DNA of 64,000 bases from the NCBI GenBank assembly GCA_001584585.1, contig LSYV01000083.1, positions 134,047-198,046 of the forward strand, written 5' to 3'. Source of the DNA: Gonium pectorale. Lineage: Eukaryota > Chlorophyta > Chlorophyceae > Chlamydomonadales > Volvocaceae. Shown in pieces: positions 35,701-46,242 of the stretch; position 1 is the first letter of the stretch, and every line of letters starts with the position of its first letter. The notes beneath the pieces are model-generated. The model was not told where the DNA came from. It was given only the letters and a program-made list of their open reading frames with translations, and did no database searches. The translations under genes were made by a program, and so were the position numbers.

Positions 35701-37922
35701 ATGCGATGCGCTGCACATCAGCGAGATGGAGACGGCAGTAGGCTTGTGTTAACACGCCCGCACCTGGCCGTTCCTGCTCCGTGTGCGTAGGTCGCTCGCC
35801 TGCTCGACGAACTGGACGCGGCTCGGAGACGCAGCGTGGGCCGCAACGGCTCCACCTCGCCCACGCCCGGACCAGGCTCTGGAAGCGGCGCGGCCATCAG
35901 CGCCGGCGTCGTGAGTATGGCGACTGTCAGCGAGCTGCAGTCGCAGAACATGCAGCTACGGTCCCTGAGCGAAGACCTCAACGCCCGCTACCAGAGCAAA
36001 AAAGAGACTGTGAGGAGGCTGCGGGCCCAGCTGGTGGCGGAGCAGCAGCGGCATACCGAGGAGGGCGCGCGGGACATGAAGCGCCTGGATGCTGCCTACC
36101 AGCGTCTCAGCCGGCTGGCGACGGTATGTTGGTGTGAACAGCTGCACTTACGCGGCGAGCTCTGCACGCGAGGTCGTGTGGTGTCCCGCAGCTAGCCTTG
36201 GACTGAAGACTTGAGTAGACTCGCTATATGCCGTTATTGTGGCCTGTCGCTGAAATACTCATGGAGAGGATGGAGTTGTAGTTACTGGCACCGTTAACGT
36301 TTCCGCTATGCTTCCCCTGAACCCCCGGATGGACAGCGAGCTGACGACACGGTGCATGCCCTCTGCCCGTGTACCGATGCCCCAGGACCTGGGCAGCGCG
36401 CTTCGCCGCTGCATCACGCTGGACCTGCAGCCCCTGTCCGCCACCTCGCTCACCACCAACGGCCACACCCAGTTCGGGGGGAACGACCTGGTGGCGGATA
36501 TTAACACCCTGGCTGCGCTGCTGGCGCGCCAGGGAGCAGCCCTGGTCGAGTCGCTGGAGACAGCGCTGGTGCGTTGGCGGCGAGTCGTGGGACAGGCAGG
36601 ATTGCCTAGCGTACGTACCAGCCCATGCGTGGAACTTGTCGCATCGCTTCTCCGCCCCTTGCAAACTCAAACCTCAAAAGTCCTCCACCAAAGCTGTACT
36701 TCTTATAAGGCTTTTTCCTCCGACGGTTGTCCGTGGTTACCTGAAAGCAGGAGCAAGCCGCAGGCGCCCGCGAGGAGCGGCAGCTCATAGCAGCTCAGCT
36801 GGCACACAGGCAGGCGGCCCTGGATGAGCTGCGCTTCCAGCTGTCGCGGTCGGAGGGCGCGGGTGGTGGCGAGTCCCTGGGCACCAGCGGCATTGGGGCG
36901 CTAGGCGGCACCGGGAGCCAGGTCTCCGTACAGCTCGGCACCTCCATAGCGGCTGAGATGCGGCAGGTGCGTGCCGCCTCGGGATGCTCAGTGCTCAGTC
37001 CTGCACGTTGTCTTGTTTCAGGGCTACAGTAGCACAGCGACAATAGTTGCGGCGGGTAGCCCGAAACATGGCGGTACCACATTGTTGGCAACGTCCGTAC
37101 GCTCCTACTATCCGCCCATCCCCTTTCTGGAACATACTGAGGGTGAATCTCTCTTGGCGGATATTGTTGATTTCCGGATTTGCTGGCACTGCTGCACAGG
37201 CTATTGCATCAGCCGTCGCCAATCGAGCGCAAGCGGTGCCGGGCGGCTCGCATACTGTGACCGCCTCAGGCGCGTCACAGTTTTCGCCCGGGGCGGCCCC
37301 GAGGCCCTTCACCAAGTTGGGCCAGCCGTCCACGGCTAGCCTGGCCCAGGATATGGCCTTTCTGTCGTCCCAGCAGGCCGGCGTGCGGAGCACGCTGCAT
37401 CAGATCGAGCGTAGCCCCGCTCCCTTCGCCCAGCCCCGCTCCCCGAAGTCATACTCGCCCGGAGGCGCGGGCTTTGCCACCGGCAACACCCCTTCCTTCG
37501 GGCCCTCGCTCATCTCCGTGACGCGCACTGGCGGCAGCACCGGAGCCGTGGACCTCGTTGCTGGTGGAGCTGCCGCCAAGCGGGGAAGCTCGTACCTGGG
37601 CCTTTGGTCCGGGGCCGACAAGACCACCGACCACCACCAGTACAGCGCTTCCGGCGGCGCCACCGGCGCCACGGCCAGCAACACCAACCTGAACATTGCG
37701 CCGAGGAGCCCGCACCGCCCGCAGTCCGCCTCCGCGGCTGTGGGCAGCTACAGTGGCTACGGCGCCTCGAGCCCGCGCGGCGCTCGCGACACCGCTGGGA
37801 CAGTGCCGGCGATGTCGCCCACGCACGTACCCTTATCCAAGAACCGCGGCGTGACTGGGTACCCATCTGCTGTTGGGTCGGGGGCCGTTTCTGCCGCATG
37901 GCCGGGTGGCTTCTTGCGATAG
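26717..37922 (+). CDS. Very large acidic / coiled-coil protein, function unknown
   Basis: Fourteen exons join in phase: 26717-27137, 27347-30150, 30333-30470, 30670-31218, 31479-32645, 32793-32879, 33133-33285, 33443-34942, 35132-35335, 35492-35644, 35791-36123, 36386-36610, 36751-36966, 37200-37922, giving 2,890 residues. Residues 1 to about 1,075 are disordered and very acidic in places (DEDEEDLVAEYEL), with Ser/Gly-rich stretches. From about 1,122 to 2,580 the protein is dominated by heptad-rich Ala/Glu/Leu/Arg coiled coil, densest in exons 5 and 8. The last 240 residues are Ser/Gly/Pro/Ala-rich with basic spots (SPHRPQSASA). No catalytic domain, membrane segment or signal peptide was found. 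Such proteins often act as structural or scaffold proteins of the cytoskeleton, Golgi or basal apparatus, but nothing here identifies a location. The exon chain is well supported; only exon 12 has alternative acceptors. Confidence 0.82.
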
Positions 37923-38732
37923 TGATGTAGGCTGTACAACCTTGCTGCTATCTTATTGCTTGTACAGAAGGCCTGGGCGCTATTAACCCAATATAGGTGG
38001 CAACGGGATACCACACAATACATAGGAAGCATTCGGAACCGACACGGAGCACTTAGGATGGCATTTGTACCATGACTGCGTACGGCTGAGTAAGTCCGTG
38101 CTTAGCAGTGACCTACATGCGCGATGGCGTGCTTGTACAGGTGTTCTAGTGTGTTCCAGTACTCTTGGACCATTACCGGAATTGATTTGGGGTTGTGATA
38201 AGACCCTGACATTAACAAAGTCCTACCGGCGTGTATCCACAAGCCATAATCCACTATATTGAATTTAGCCAACCCATTAGCCGTTGCGGAAGAGCAGCCG
38301 CCCTGAGTGTAACCACTGATGTCATTCTGCACAGTTACCCCGTACAGACGTCCACCCAGGTGCCCAACTATGTAAGGGGTGCACAGTCAACCTCTCATCC
38401 ATGGAAATCATGCGTTCACATGCTAGCCTGCTGTGTCGGTCAGTGCGAAGCTGAAAAAGGGTCGTAATGTACAGCGGCAGCGCGCTCCAAAAGCGACGTA
38501 CTCAGCTCGGTCTACATGAAATACATCAGCGCCGCCCATCGGGAGGCCACTCTACACCCACAGAATCTGCGCATCCCGCATCCTGTGCAACAGACTCTGC
38601 ACATAGGGATAGAATTCCTGGAGTCCTCGGCCAAAAGACTCCGGCCTCCCCTTCCCCGCCGCGCGACCATACGACGCCCGCAGCGCAGCACCTTCCTGCA
38701 ACCCACAATGGACGTTCAGGACTCATCCGCAT
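37923..38732. other. Convergent 3' region, coiled-coil / BSD genes
   Basis: About 810 bp between two converging stop codons, expected to hold both 3' UTRs. Plus-strand TGTAA motifs at 38308-38312 and 38371-38375 lie about 390 and 450 bases past the coiled-coil stop. No minus-strand TGTAA was found for the BSD gene. No coding signal. Confidence 0.5.
38308..38312 (+). terminator. Candidate TGTAA polyadenylation signal of the coiled-coil gene
   Basis: TGTAA on the plus strand about 390 bases past the stop codon; a second copy is at 38371-38375. Assignment rests on motif and position only. Confidence 0.4.
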
Positions 38733-41516
38733 TTAATCCCAGTTGCCCCAATCTTCATCGACCTCCTCCTCGTCTGCGGTCTTTGCTGCCCTCGGCACCG
38801 CGCTGGCGCCAGCTGACGACTGCTGCGCAACGGTTTTGTCCCCAGCGGCAGCCTCGGGCTTCAGCACAGGGCTGGGCGCTGTTGGGGCCGCCTCTGCACC
38901 GTGCTTAGCCGCGGACGGCGCAGATGGCGAGGCCACCTCAGCTGCCCCGGCAGAGCTCGACGCTGGCAACCGTGGCGACGCTGCCGGCTCAGAGGCGGCA
39001 GCAGCAGAAGCCCCGGGCGAGGCCTTGCCGTCCGACGTCACCACGCACCATTCCCGAGCGCTGCTGTCGCTTGCCGTTTCCGCATGTGGTTCGGAGTCAT
39101 GGGGACCCGACTCCGTATCCACGTGCTCAACATTGCTGCTGGTCACGCTGGCGCCACCGGTGCTCTGCGCCCCGCGGGCATCCTCCTTTGCTACCGGCGA
39201 CTCGGGCTGCTGCTGGCCCGAAGGCGCGGGCGATGCTCCGCCAGTAGCTCCCATGGACGTCGAGGCGGTAGCCAGGGCGGGGAGGATCCCCGCTGCGTCG
39301 GCCGAGCCCAGTGCACCCACAGCGCTGCTGCTCTTGCTGCTCGGCAGCTCTTTAGCCATTGATGTACCCGGCTCTTGGGATGCCGACGGCGACGGCTGTG
39401 ACAAGGGCTCTGCAGGAGCCACCGGCTCCGCCGCGGCCGGTGCCGTTGGCACGGCCGGGCTGCTGCCCTGTGGCGTCGAGGGCCTCTCTGCGTCGGCTGC
39501 GACCGTGGACTCTACCGGCAGCGGAGACGGCGTGGTGGCAGGGCTGGAGGGCTCCTTGCCCGCTCCCTCCGCGCTGCTTGAAGCCGCTGCGGGCGCCGCC
39601 TCGTCATCGTCGCCCCAGCCCAGCGGCACATCGTCCTCGTGCAGCGACTTGGCTCGTTGCGCCAGCTGTTGCGCCAGCTGCTGGCGCTGCTCCTCCTTTT
39701 GCTGCAGCTTTTGCAACCTGTAGGCGGATGTAATTTGCGCGCAGCCGTAGGCAGTGTCAGGCATAGGCGCGAAGCTGGAGGACGGCAAAAGACTTATCAA
39801 TATGTTGTCCACTAGATGCTGCGTTCCGAAGGGGCTTGCCAGCGGGGCTGAGTCCACGCAACGATAGTGAGCACCAGTCAAGGACCGCTCGGCCGCGAGG
39901 TGGCGCATCGGCCGGCCTGTAAGCCTGAGTCGGTACGCATGCGTACAGAAACGCAGACTGTTGTCATCCGCATTCCCCAACCCAACCCATAGCAACCCTC
40001 CAGACCTACCGGTAGAAGTAGCGGCTCCAGAAGTCCTCGTGCTCCACGATTATGGGCACCAGCCGCGACTGCAGTTCCGCCATGAAGGCATTCTCCGCCG
40101 TGATGCGCGCAATGTCGGCCTGCACCCCAGTCAGACTGAAATCGGCCTTCCAGCGCGCATAGTCCTCCGCGTCCTCCGGCTCATCGCAGTAGGTGCTGCT
40201 GTCGCGCTGCATCGCCGCCACCTGTGGGCGAGCAAGAGGCGTGGTGCGCGATGAAGGTGCGAGCAGTCACGCCGTGGCAGCAGTGATGCCACGAAGGCTG
40301 CCTGACGAGCTGACGAGCTTCACGCAGGGCAGGCGTTGGGTATCTGTGGCATGCAGGCGCTGGCCCAATACAGATGGGCGAGAGGCCAGCAGATGTGCAT
40401 GCCGTACATCTCCATTACCGAGCCGTGGAATGCCCCTGCCCAGGATCCTTTCCAGCAAGTCTAACCCAAGAGTACATCCCATCCCTGGTGCGCTTGGCTT
40501 ACCTCCGCCTCGTAACGACTGTACTTGGCCTGCACCGCGGACAGCTTGGCTGCGGACGCTGCGGACGACTTGCCACGAGCTGCACGCTTGCCCTCCTTGG
40601 TCGCAGCAGCGATCTCCGTCTCAACGCCCTCCTTGAGCTATAACCATGCGAAAGGCGCGGGTAGAGCGGCCTGGTAAGCTTCGAACCCGTAAGCGTTAGG
40701 TCCATACGTGGGAGATCCACCCCATCGTGCCAACGCCCCAGCCTACCCACCTCATCAATGAGCTCCTTGGTGCCCTGCAGGAGCGTCTTCCCCAGGGCCG
40801 CAAACGCAACACCCACGCCGCCCAGCGTCTGCCCCACGTCCTTGGGCAGCGCTACCTGGGCTGGCAGGTGATGCAGTGCCTCCTCCGCCTGCATGAGGAC
40901 CGGCAACGCGGGAACGGTCAGCGCTCCTGTCTGAGACCCGGCTGACAACGGCGCCGACGCCGACGGGCACCACCACCCTCAAGCTCTCCACCCTCAACCC
41001 ACCTTCTCGGGAAGGTGCACCACCTGGTCCGGCAGGTGTTCCACAAGCTCCGCTGTTTTCTCCTTCAGAGTCTTTGACTCCTCGCCCACCTCGCGGCTGA
41101 AGGTGCTAAGCTCGGAGCGCCAGTCGGTGTCTACAACGCTCTTTACCAGCTCGTCCGCTCGGGCCTTTACGGTACTTGTGACGGCTGTGGCCACGCTCCA
41201 CAGGTTGATCAAGGGGTTAGCGGCCCTGCAACATAGGAGGGCAGCTTCCGCAATTGTGCTTGCAACAGGCGGGGTTTACGAGCGAGGCTCGCACTGTACT
41301 CACGCTGTGGCGTCCGAGTCCCCGGTGCTAGTTGAGGCTTCTGCCTCGGTATCCTGTGCAGGGGAGACGAGGAGCGACGCTGAAGTCTAGCCGTTCTGTC
41401 GGGGCTCGCTTCCGCGACACTGAACCACAGGAGGTAGCGATTGCATGATCGTGAAACCACTGCACCTGCTCTGGCACCGCATGCCCTGTCTCCTCGCCAA
41501 AAAACGCGTTGAACAT
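38733..41516 (-). CDS. BSD-domain protein (BSDC1-like)
   Basis: Seven exons join in phase: 41516-41466, 41353-41304, 41225-41003, 40930-40751, 40637-40503, 40221-40010, 39717-38733, giving 611 residues. The N-terminal part has amphipathic helices (NLWSVATAVTSTVKARADEL, VGVAFAALGKTLLQGTKELI). The BSD domain spans roughly residues 220-285, with TAENAFMAELQSRLVPIIVE and the diagnostic HEDFWSRYFYRLQKL. A short coiled coil (QQKEEQRQQLAQQLAQRAK) follows, then a long Ser/Ala/Pro/Glu-rich disordered tail ending in acidic DEEEVDEDWGNWD. BSD domains occur in TFIIH p62, synapse-associated proteins and plant BSD proteins; the layout here, with a tryptophan-containing acidic end, fits the BSDC1/plant group, whose function is not well defined. 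It is divergent from the YEATS gene. Confidence 0.88.
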
Positions 41517-42032
41517 GGCTTCGGTTGGTCGCCTTCGTTAACGATGCATATCTACTAGATACAAGAACACGCACACGCTAGTGTAGCATCACTGTAGAAC
41601 GCTCAGGACTTCTGTCCCTCGGCAGGACGAGTACCGTTTTCTGGACCCGTCGTGGACCCGGGCAAGCGCTGCCCCAAATGTGGCCACGAAAAACGCGTAT
41701 CATATAGACTTTCACTGCCTGGAAAAAAACGACAACTCGGCTGCCCCGACTTAGCACCCGCCTCCTTCTTTTCTTGCTTCCTTTTGCTGGATTTCTTGGA
41801 TCAATTAATAAAGCACTGTAGGCAGTTGTATAGCTACCTAGTTAGGCGCAGCTGACGTTTTGGTGCGGTCTTGGCGCCCTACAGCCTAGCACTTGCCTTA
41901 ACACCCTGAATTTTTCCGATAGCAGCGCTCATATAAACCGCTTGAATAATCAGGCTTCAGCGGCGCACGGATGGACGACGGGACGTTTATAGACGTGAGC
42001 CGGGATAGCTGCGGCGGTCGTCGCGTGCGCAC
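41517..42032. promoter_or_regulatory. Divergent intergenic region, BSD / YEATS genes
   Basis: 516 bp between start codons at 41516 (-) and 42033 (+), presumed to hold both promoters and 5' UTRs. The middle (41700-41850) is AT-richer and contains pyrimidine-rich runs. No element was assigned. An ATG in another frame at 41971 is not used in the model. Confidence 0.4.
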
Positions 42033-43916
42033 ATGTCGCGTCGGGAGCAAATCGCAGGACGACGGGTGGCCGGTGGGGAGGGCGCGGCCGCTTGTTGGAC
42101 GCGGTCACGCGTATGCCACCCCAACCCTCAGGAGCACGGAGACCGGCGCGTCCGAGATACGGAGTTTGTTCTGCCAGTGGTAGTGGGCACCTGCGCCTGG
42201 TGGCTTGGCAAAAAGGTGGGTTGGAGCACTTGTCGCTGGGTCACACGCGTAGTTGGTGAAACGCCAGCCTTGGCGGCGCTACCTGGTACATGGATGCTCA
42301 GGCGGGCATGCCGGCTGGCAAATGGGCTACCGGAGGGGTACTTCACGACCAAACCTCTGTGGGCTGCGGCCAAGTATTTGGGCTCCGAGATTGGCTCCGC
42401 CGTCTCCCGGTTGGGACCCGGATGTGTTATGCGTTGTGGATGCGAGGGAACAGTGGGGATAGGAGGGAAGAGCGCAGCGCAGTGACTGCGGGGACGGCCA
42501 GATGTTACGTCGCCGCATGCAGCTAGGTGCAGTGCGGGACTGCTCTCCGCATGTGCTGTGTCACACGTGGCGGACGCGCCGCCAATCCCGCCATGCCCTC
42601 TCCCCTGCGCAAGCAGGCCAGCGATACGGTAACGCACCGCTGGACCGTCTATTTGCGAGGTGCCAACAACGAGGACCTGACGCATATCGTCCAGAAGGTG
42701 CGATACAAGTCCGATGGTGTGGATCCGTGCATGTCTCCGTGGATGAATCGGTTCGCCTCGAGTACATTTGTGCTACATAGTAGGACCTTAGCTGCCGGTG
42801 GCCGCCTGCTCGGTGCATGTCTGTCTCGGGGTCTGCCGGGCACAGCGAGGCTGCTGACAAAAGGAGGAATGACAGCTTGCGTCAGCTGGCCACGTTCCTC
42901 CTTGTCTGTAGGTCACCTTTGAGCTGCACCACACGTTCAGCAACCCTCACCGCGTCATCCTGCAACCGCCGTACGAAGTGACGGAGCAGGGGTGGGGCGA
43001 GTTTGACATCAACATCACAGTGAGTACCGGGGAGCTTGCGCTGCCGAGGCCGAGGCCTGGCTAAGGATGAAGGCTCGTGATGGTGACCTGACTCCAGGTC
43101 TTGGACAGCAGACGGTACATGGATACATGACTGCGCCCTTTTGCATCACGGCGCCTGCTTGGGCGGTTGTGCCGTGCACGGCGAGAGGTAGCGCCGCGGA
43201 GTGGTGTTACTGCATATGGCAGGGGCACATGCAAAACTGCAGCCTTGGGCGCCTCTACCCCTCCTTCGACCGGTACCTGCTGTCCACTGGTCGCCAGGTG
43301 TGCGGCGGTACGCAGGCCACTCACGTGCATGCACCGAGGGAGCGCCGAGAGGTGCCGTTGAAACTCGGTCGGGCTCCGCGCGCGTTGTTTGGCACAGATT
43401 CGAGCGCTGTCCCTGCTGCTGCTGCCCGGCCGCGCCCCGTCCGCAACTCCTGCTGCAGCTGACATTCACGCCCGACGCCCGGGAAAAGGACCTGTCCATC
43501 CTCCACCGGCTGAAGCTGTATGAGGGGGAGAACATGCCCAACACCACCAAGAAGCCCGTCATGAGCGAGGTGGGCTTACTGGGCCTTGCGCGCCGCGAGC
43601 CTTTGCTTCATTAGCCTGTTCCCCAATGTGCGCGATGGATTGCATTCCTACGCGTGGGCGCTGATGCGCTCACGCCCACGCCATCGCGCTGCCTGCGTGA
43701 CCACAGGTGTACGAGGAGGTGGTGTTCAGCGAACCCGTGGAGGCGTTCTACCGGCGGGTGCTGGCCACCCCGCCGCGCCCCGCACCCGACCTCAGCTGCC
43801 AGCCGTACACAACACCGTTTGATGAGCGGGAGGAGGTGGAGAAGCTCAGAGACTGCCGGGCGCGCGTGGCGGCCATGGTGGCTGAGGTTCGCAAGGACTA
43901 CGAGGGTGCACGATGA
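42033..43916 (+). CDS. YEATS-domain chromatin reader (GAS41/YAF9/TAF14 type)
   Basis: Five exons join in phase 0: 42033-42215, 42617-42697, 42912-43019, 43459-43569, 43707-43916, giving 230 residues, the usual size of GAS41-like proteins. The YEATS fold is recognisable from about residue 45: [13 protein letters not shown], then [53 protein letters not shown], and [20 protein letters not shown] followed by [15 protein letters not shown]. The C-terminal helix ([20 protein letters not shown]) matches the coiled coil that docks GAS41 into SWR1/NuA4-type complexes. YEATS domains bind acylated lysines in histone tails; the cage tryptophan of the GWGEF motif is present at about residue 116. The family LHxSY motif is LHHTF here, with Thr and Phe replacing Ser and Tyr. 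Nuclear chromatin function is inferred from the family. Confidence 0.93.
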
Positions 43917-46242
43917 AGCGTTCGCCGTTGACCGTTGGTGCTGCCGTGGCGCCGTCGGCTGACATCGTTATAGGGGCCTTGCACAGATCCGGGAATGCGT
44001 ATATTTGTTGGCGGCGCCTGCAGCGGCATGGGCCCAGTTGATGACAACACGTCCCACACTGGTTTTCTGTCATTTGGCCGTCTTGACCGTCTTTGGTTGG
44101 AGGTGCTCCGTGATAGCTGACGCTTGTCACTTCGCCGAACTTGTTTGGATTGCGGCGTATCTGCTGAATGCACTGCAGCGGTTTTCGCATTGGGGAAGCG
44201 TTTAGTGATGAGAAACCGGTCTCGAGGGCGGCGGACATCGACTCTTCCCTCCGTACGAGACCGGTGCCAGGTACGGGAGGTTTGGTACGTGCCTGGCGCG
44301 TTGGTCCTTGGCCAGCGCTGTGGAAGTCAGATTGTCGGCAAGCACAGCTTGACAGTGTTGAGCAGGTAGGCCTTGTGCCGAGCGCATCGTGACTATGCAA
44401 GCGTTGCCCCGGTCTGCGTCATGTACTTGTGAGGGCGCAACAGACTGCGGGAAGCGAGAAACTGCACAATCATTGTGGCAGTGGTGAGTTCCCGTTCAGT
44501 TCCCGGATGCCCCTCCTCCAGTAGCCCGTGCCGTATCGCTTTGCTTGCTGGTGCCACGATAGGCTTGTGGGCTTTCCTAAGGTCGCTTGATAGCCAGCCA
44601 TCACAGAGCCGGCCTCCATGTAGCAATGATAGTGTGGCATACTGGTACGGCTGCCGTCGTATTTTGACGCTCCTAACAGATAGCGTCTGGGAGATCACGG
44701 GTCCGCGCTTGCGGCCTCTTCTTGATGATCTGGGGCGAGTTGGGCACGGCGAGGGCATCGGGTCAACGGACACATGCGGGAGATGCGTGGAGCGGCATGA
44801 TGGGTCTACGATGCCTGATGTGTGTTGAGGTGGCCAAAATTGGCCAACAACCACTTGAGGAGCCAGGGGCCTCCATCTTCGCGCCCGGTGGCCATGCCCA
44901 TCACAGTGCCTTCACATCTGGTTATAACCTGCTGTGAATGCGGCTGCCGTGGAGACCGCCTAACCAGACAAACCCTTTCTCCTGCATGCTATGATCCATC
45001 CGGCGGGCTCCCTCTTCCTCTGCAGGTTTCTCTTTTTTCATCCCCTCCATATCCGTAGCGGATAAACTGCCTTAGCATCTCCCGTATGCAGGTACAGCTG
45101 TCGGAACGGACCGGTACAATATCCCCTTGAGCGGTTATTCGGCTAACCAAAGCGATACGTGACATACTGCCACTGCTGTTAGCCGAGTCGCATTGCTTTT
45201 CAACGGCACACAACGTGTACGTTGACAAACGCATCAACTGACAGCCGCCGGAACCTTTCGGCCGCCGCTCGCGAGTCCGTATCCACTCCAGTTCACAGCT
45301 GCCTGTCATGCAGCAGCAGCTATTGTCCCATATCACCGGCCTGTGTTCAGGGTGTTCCACAGCATGCCACGCATTCCAACCACCGCCCCCAACCTCATAG
45401 TTAATGCACCGTAGTAGCAAAAACGGAAGGCACTGTCATTGCCGCCCCTGTAGACCCGGGCTAGCGTCATGAACAGAAGACAAGACCAACGCGCGTAATA
45501 TAAAAACAACACAGTGCATGTTTGGGGCATGCAAAAGAGAGAACCAGCAGCATGAATTGCAAGTGCCAATACAGAGGAAGGGCATAGTGAAGAGTTACCC
45601 GGGTCTGGCGGCTTAGACGGAGCACTCCATCGATGCACTCAGCAGCGGTCCCTCTGAACCGGTCCATCCGGGTGCACGTCCCGACGCACTTCGGGCAAAC
45701 AAGTGAAGGGTGGCGTCCTCAACCCCAATCGCCTGCCCAATACACATGGCCCAACTACCGTCATCACTCGTACCAGCAACACGCACTGGCGTGTACAGCA
45801 GGTTTGGGTGATTCTACGACAGATAAACACATTTACGGGACATCAATACGTGATAACAATCGAATCGCTGGCCCTGCATCCAGCGCGGCGTGCGCCTCAA
45901 GCGCCCGCTGCGTGCCCTGGCACCTGAAACCGTTTATTGCGCAGCAGCAGTCGTAGCACACGTCTAATCGGCTACTTCATCATCATTCATTTAGGGCGTT
46001 GCGCGGCGTTTCGCCGGCCCGCGAAAAGCCGACCTTGGAAGGGAAGCAACGTGCAACGGTGCACCCAAGGACGGTGTTCTTGGTCGGGCCGATGCCTCAC
46101 AGGGCACGACGGTATGGACCCACAAGCAGGCATGGCGGGTTGGCGGCAGCAACGCAGGAATGCCATTTACCACGAATGGCTGCTCCCACACTGCGGCACA
46201 GGCCACACACCTCGGCGAGTGGCACATCCCATAAAACGCACC
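43917..46242. other. Intergenic, convergent 3' flanks
   Basis: About 2.3 kb between the converging YEATS and giant membrane-protein genes. It should hold both 3' UTRs. Frames here are short and without recognisable motifs, so no gene is called. A 50-bp stretch at 45002-45052 resembles the right end of the element at 6201-6750 and is listed separately. No clear TGTAA was noticed for either gene. Confidence 0.45.
45002..45052 (+). repeat. Fragment similar to the right end of the 6.2-6.75 kb element
   Basis: The sequence GGCGGGCTCCCTCTTCCTCT followed by GCAGGTTTCTCTTT closely matches 6705-6755 (GGCGGGCTCCCTCTTTCTGT, then GCAGGTTTCTCTTT) and ends in a similar CATCCC motif. No matching left arm was found nearby, so this is probably a truncated or decayed copy. 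Confidence 0.6.

Noticed and set aside
44393..44854. Open frames between the YEATS gene and the giant gene as a small gene
   Set aside because: No splice structure or protein motif; overlapping frames on both strands are equally long.
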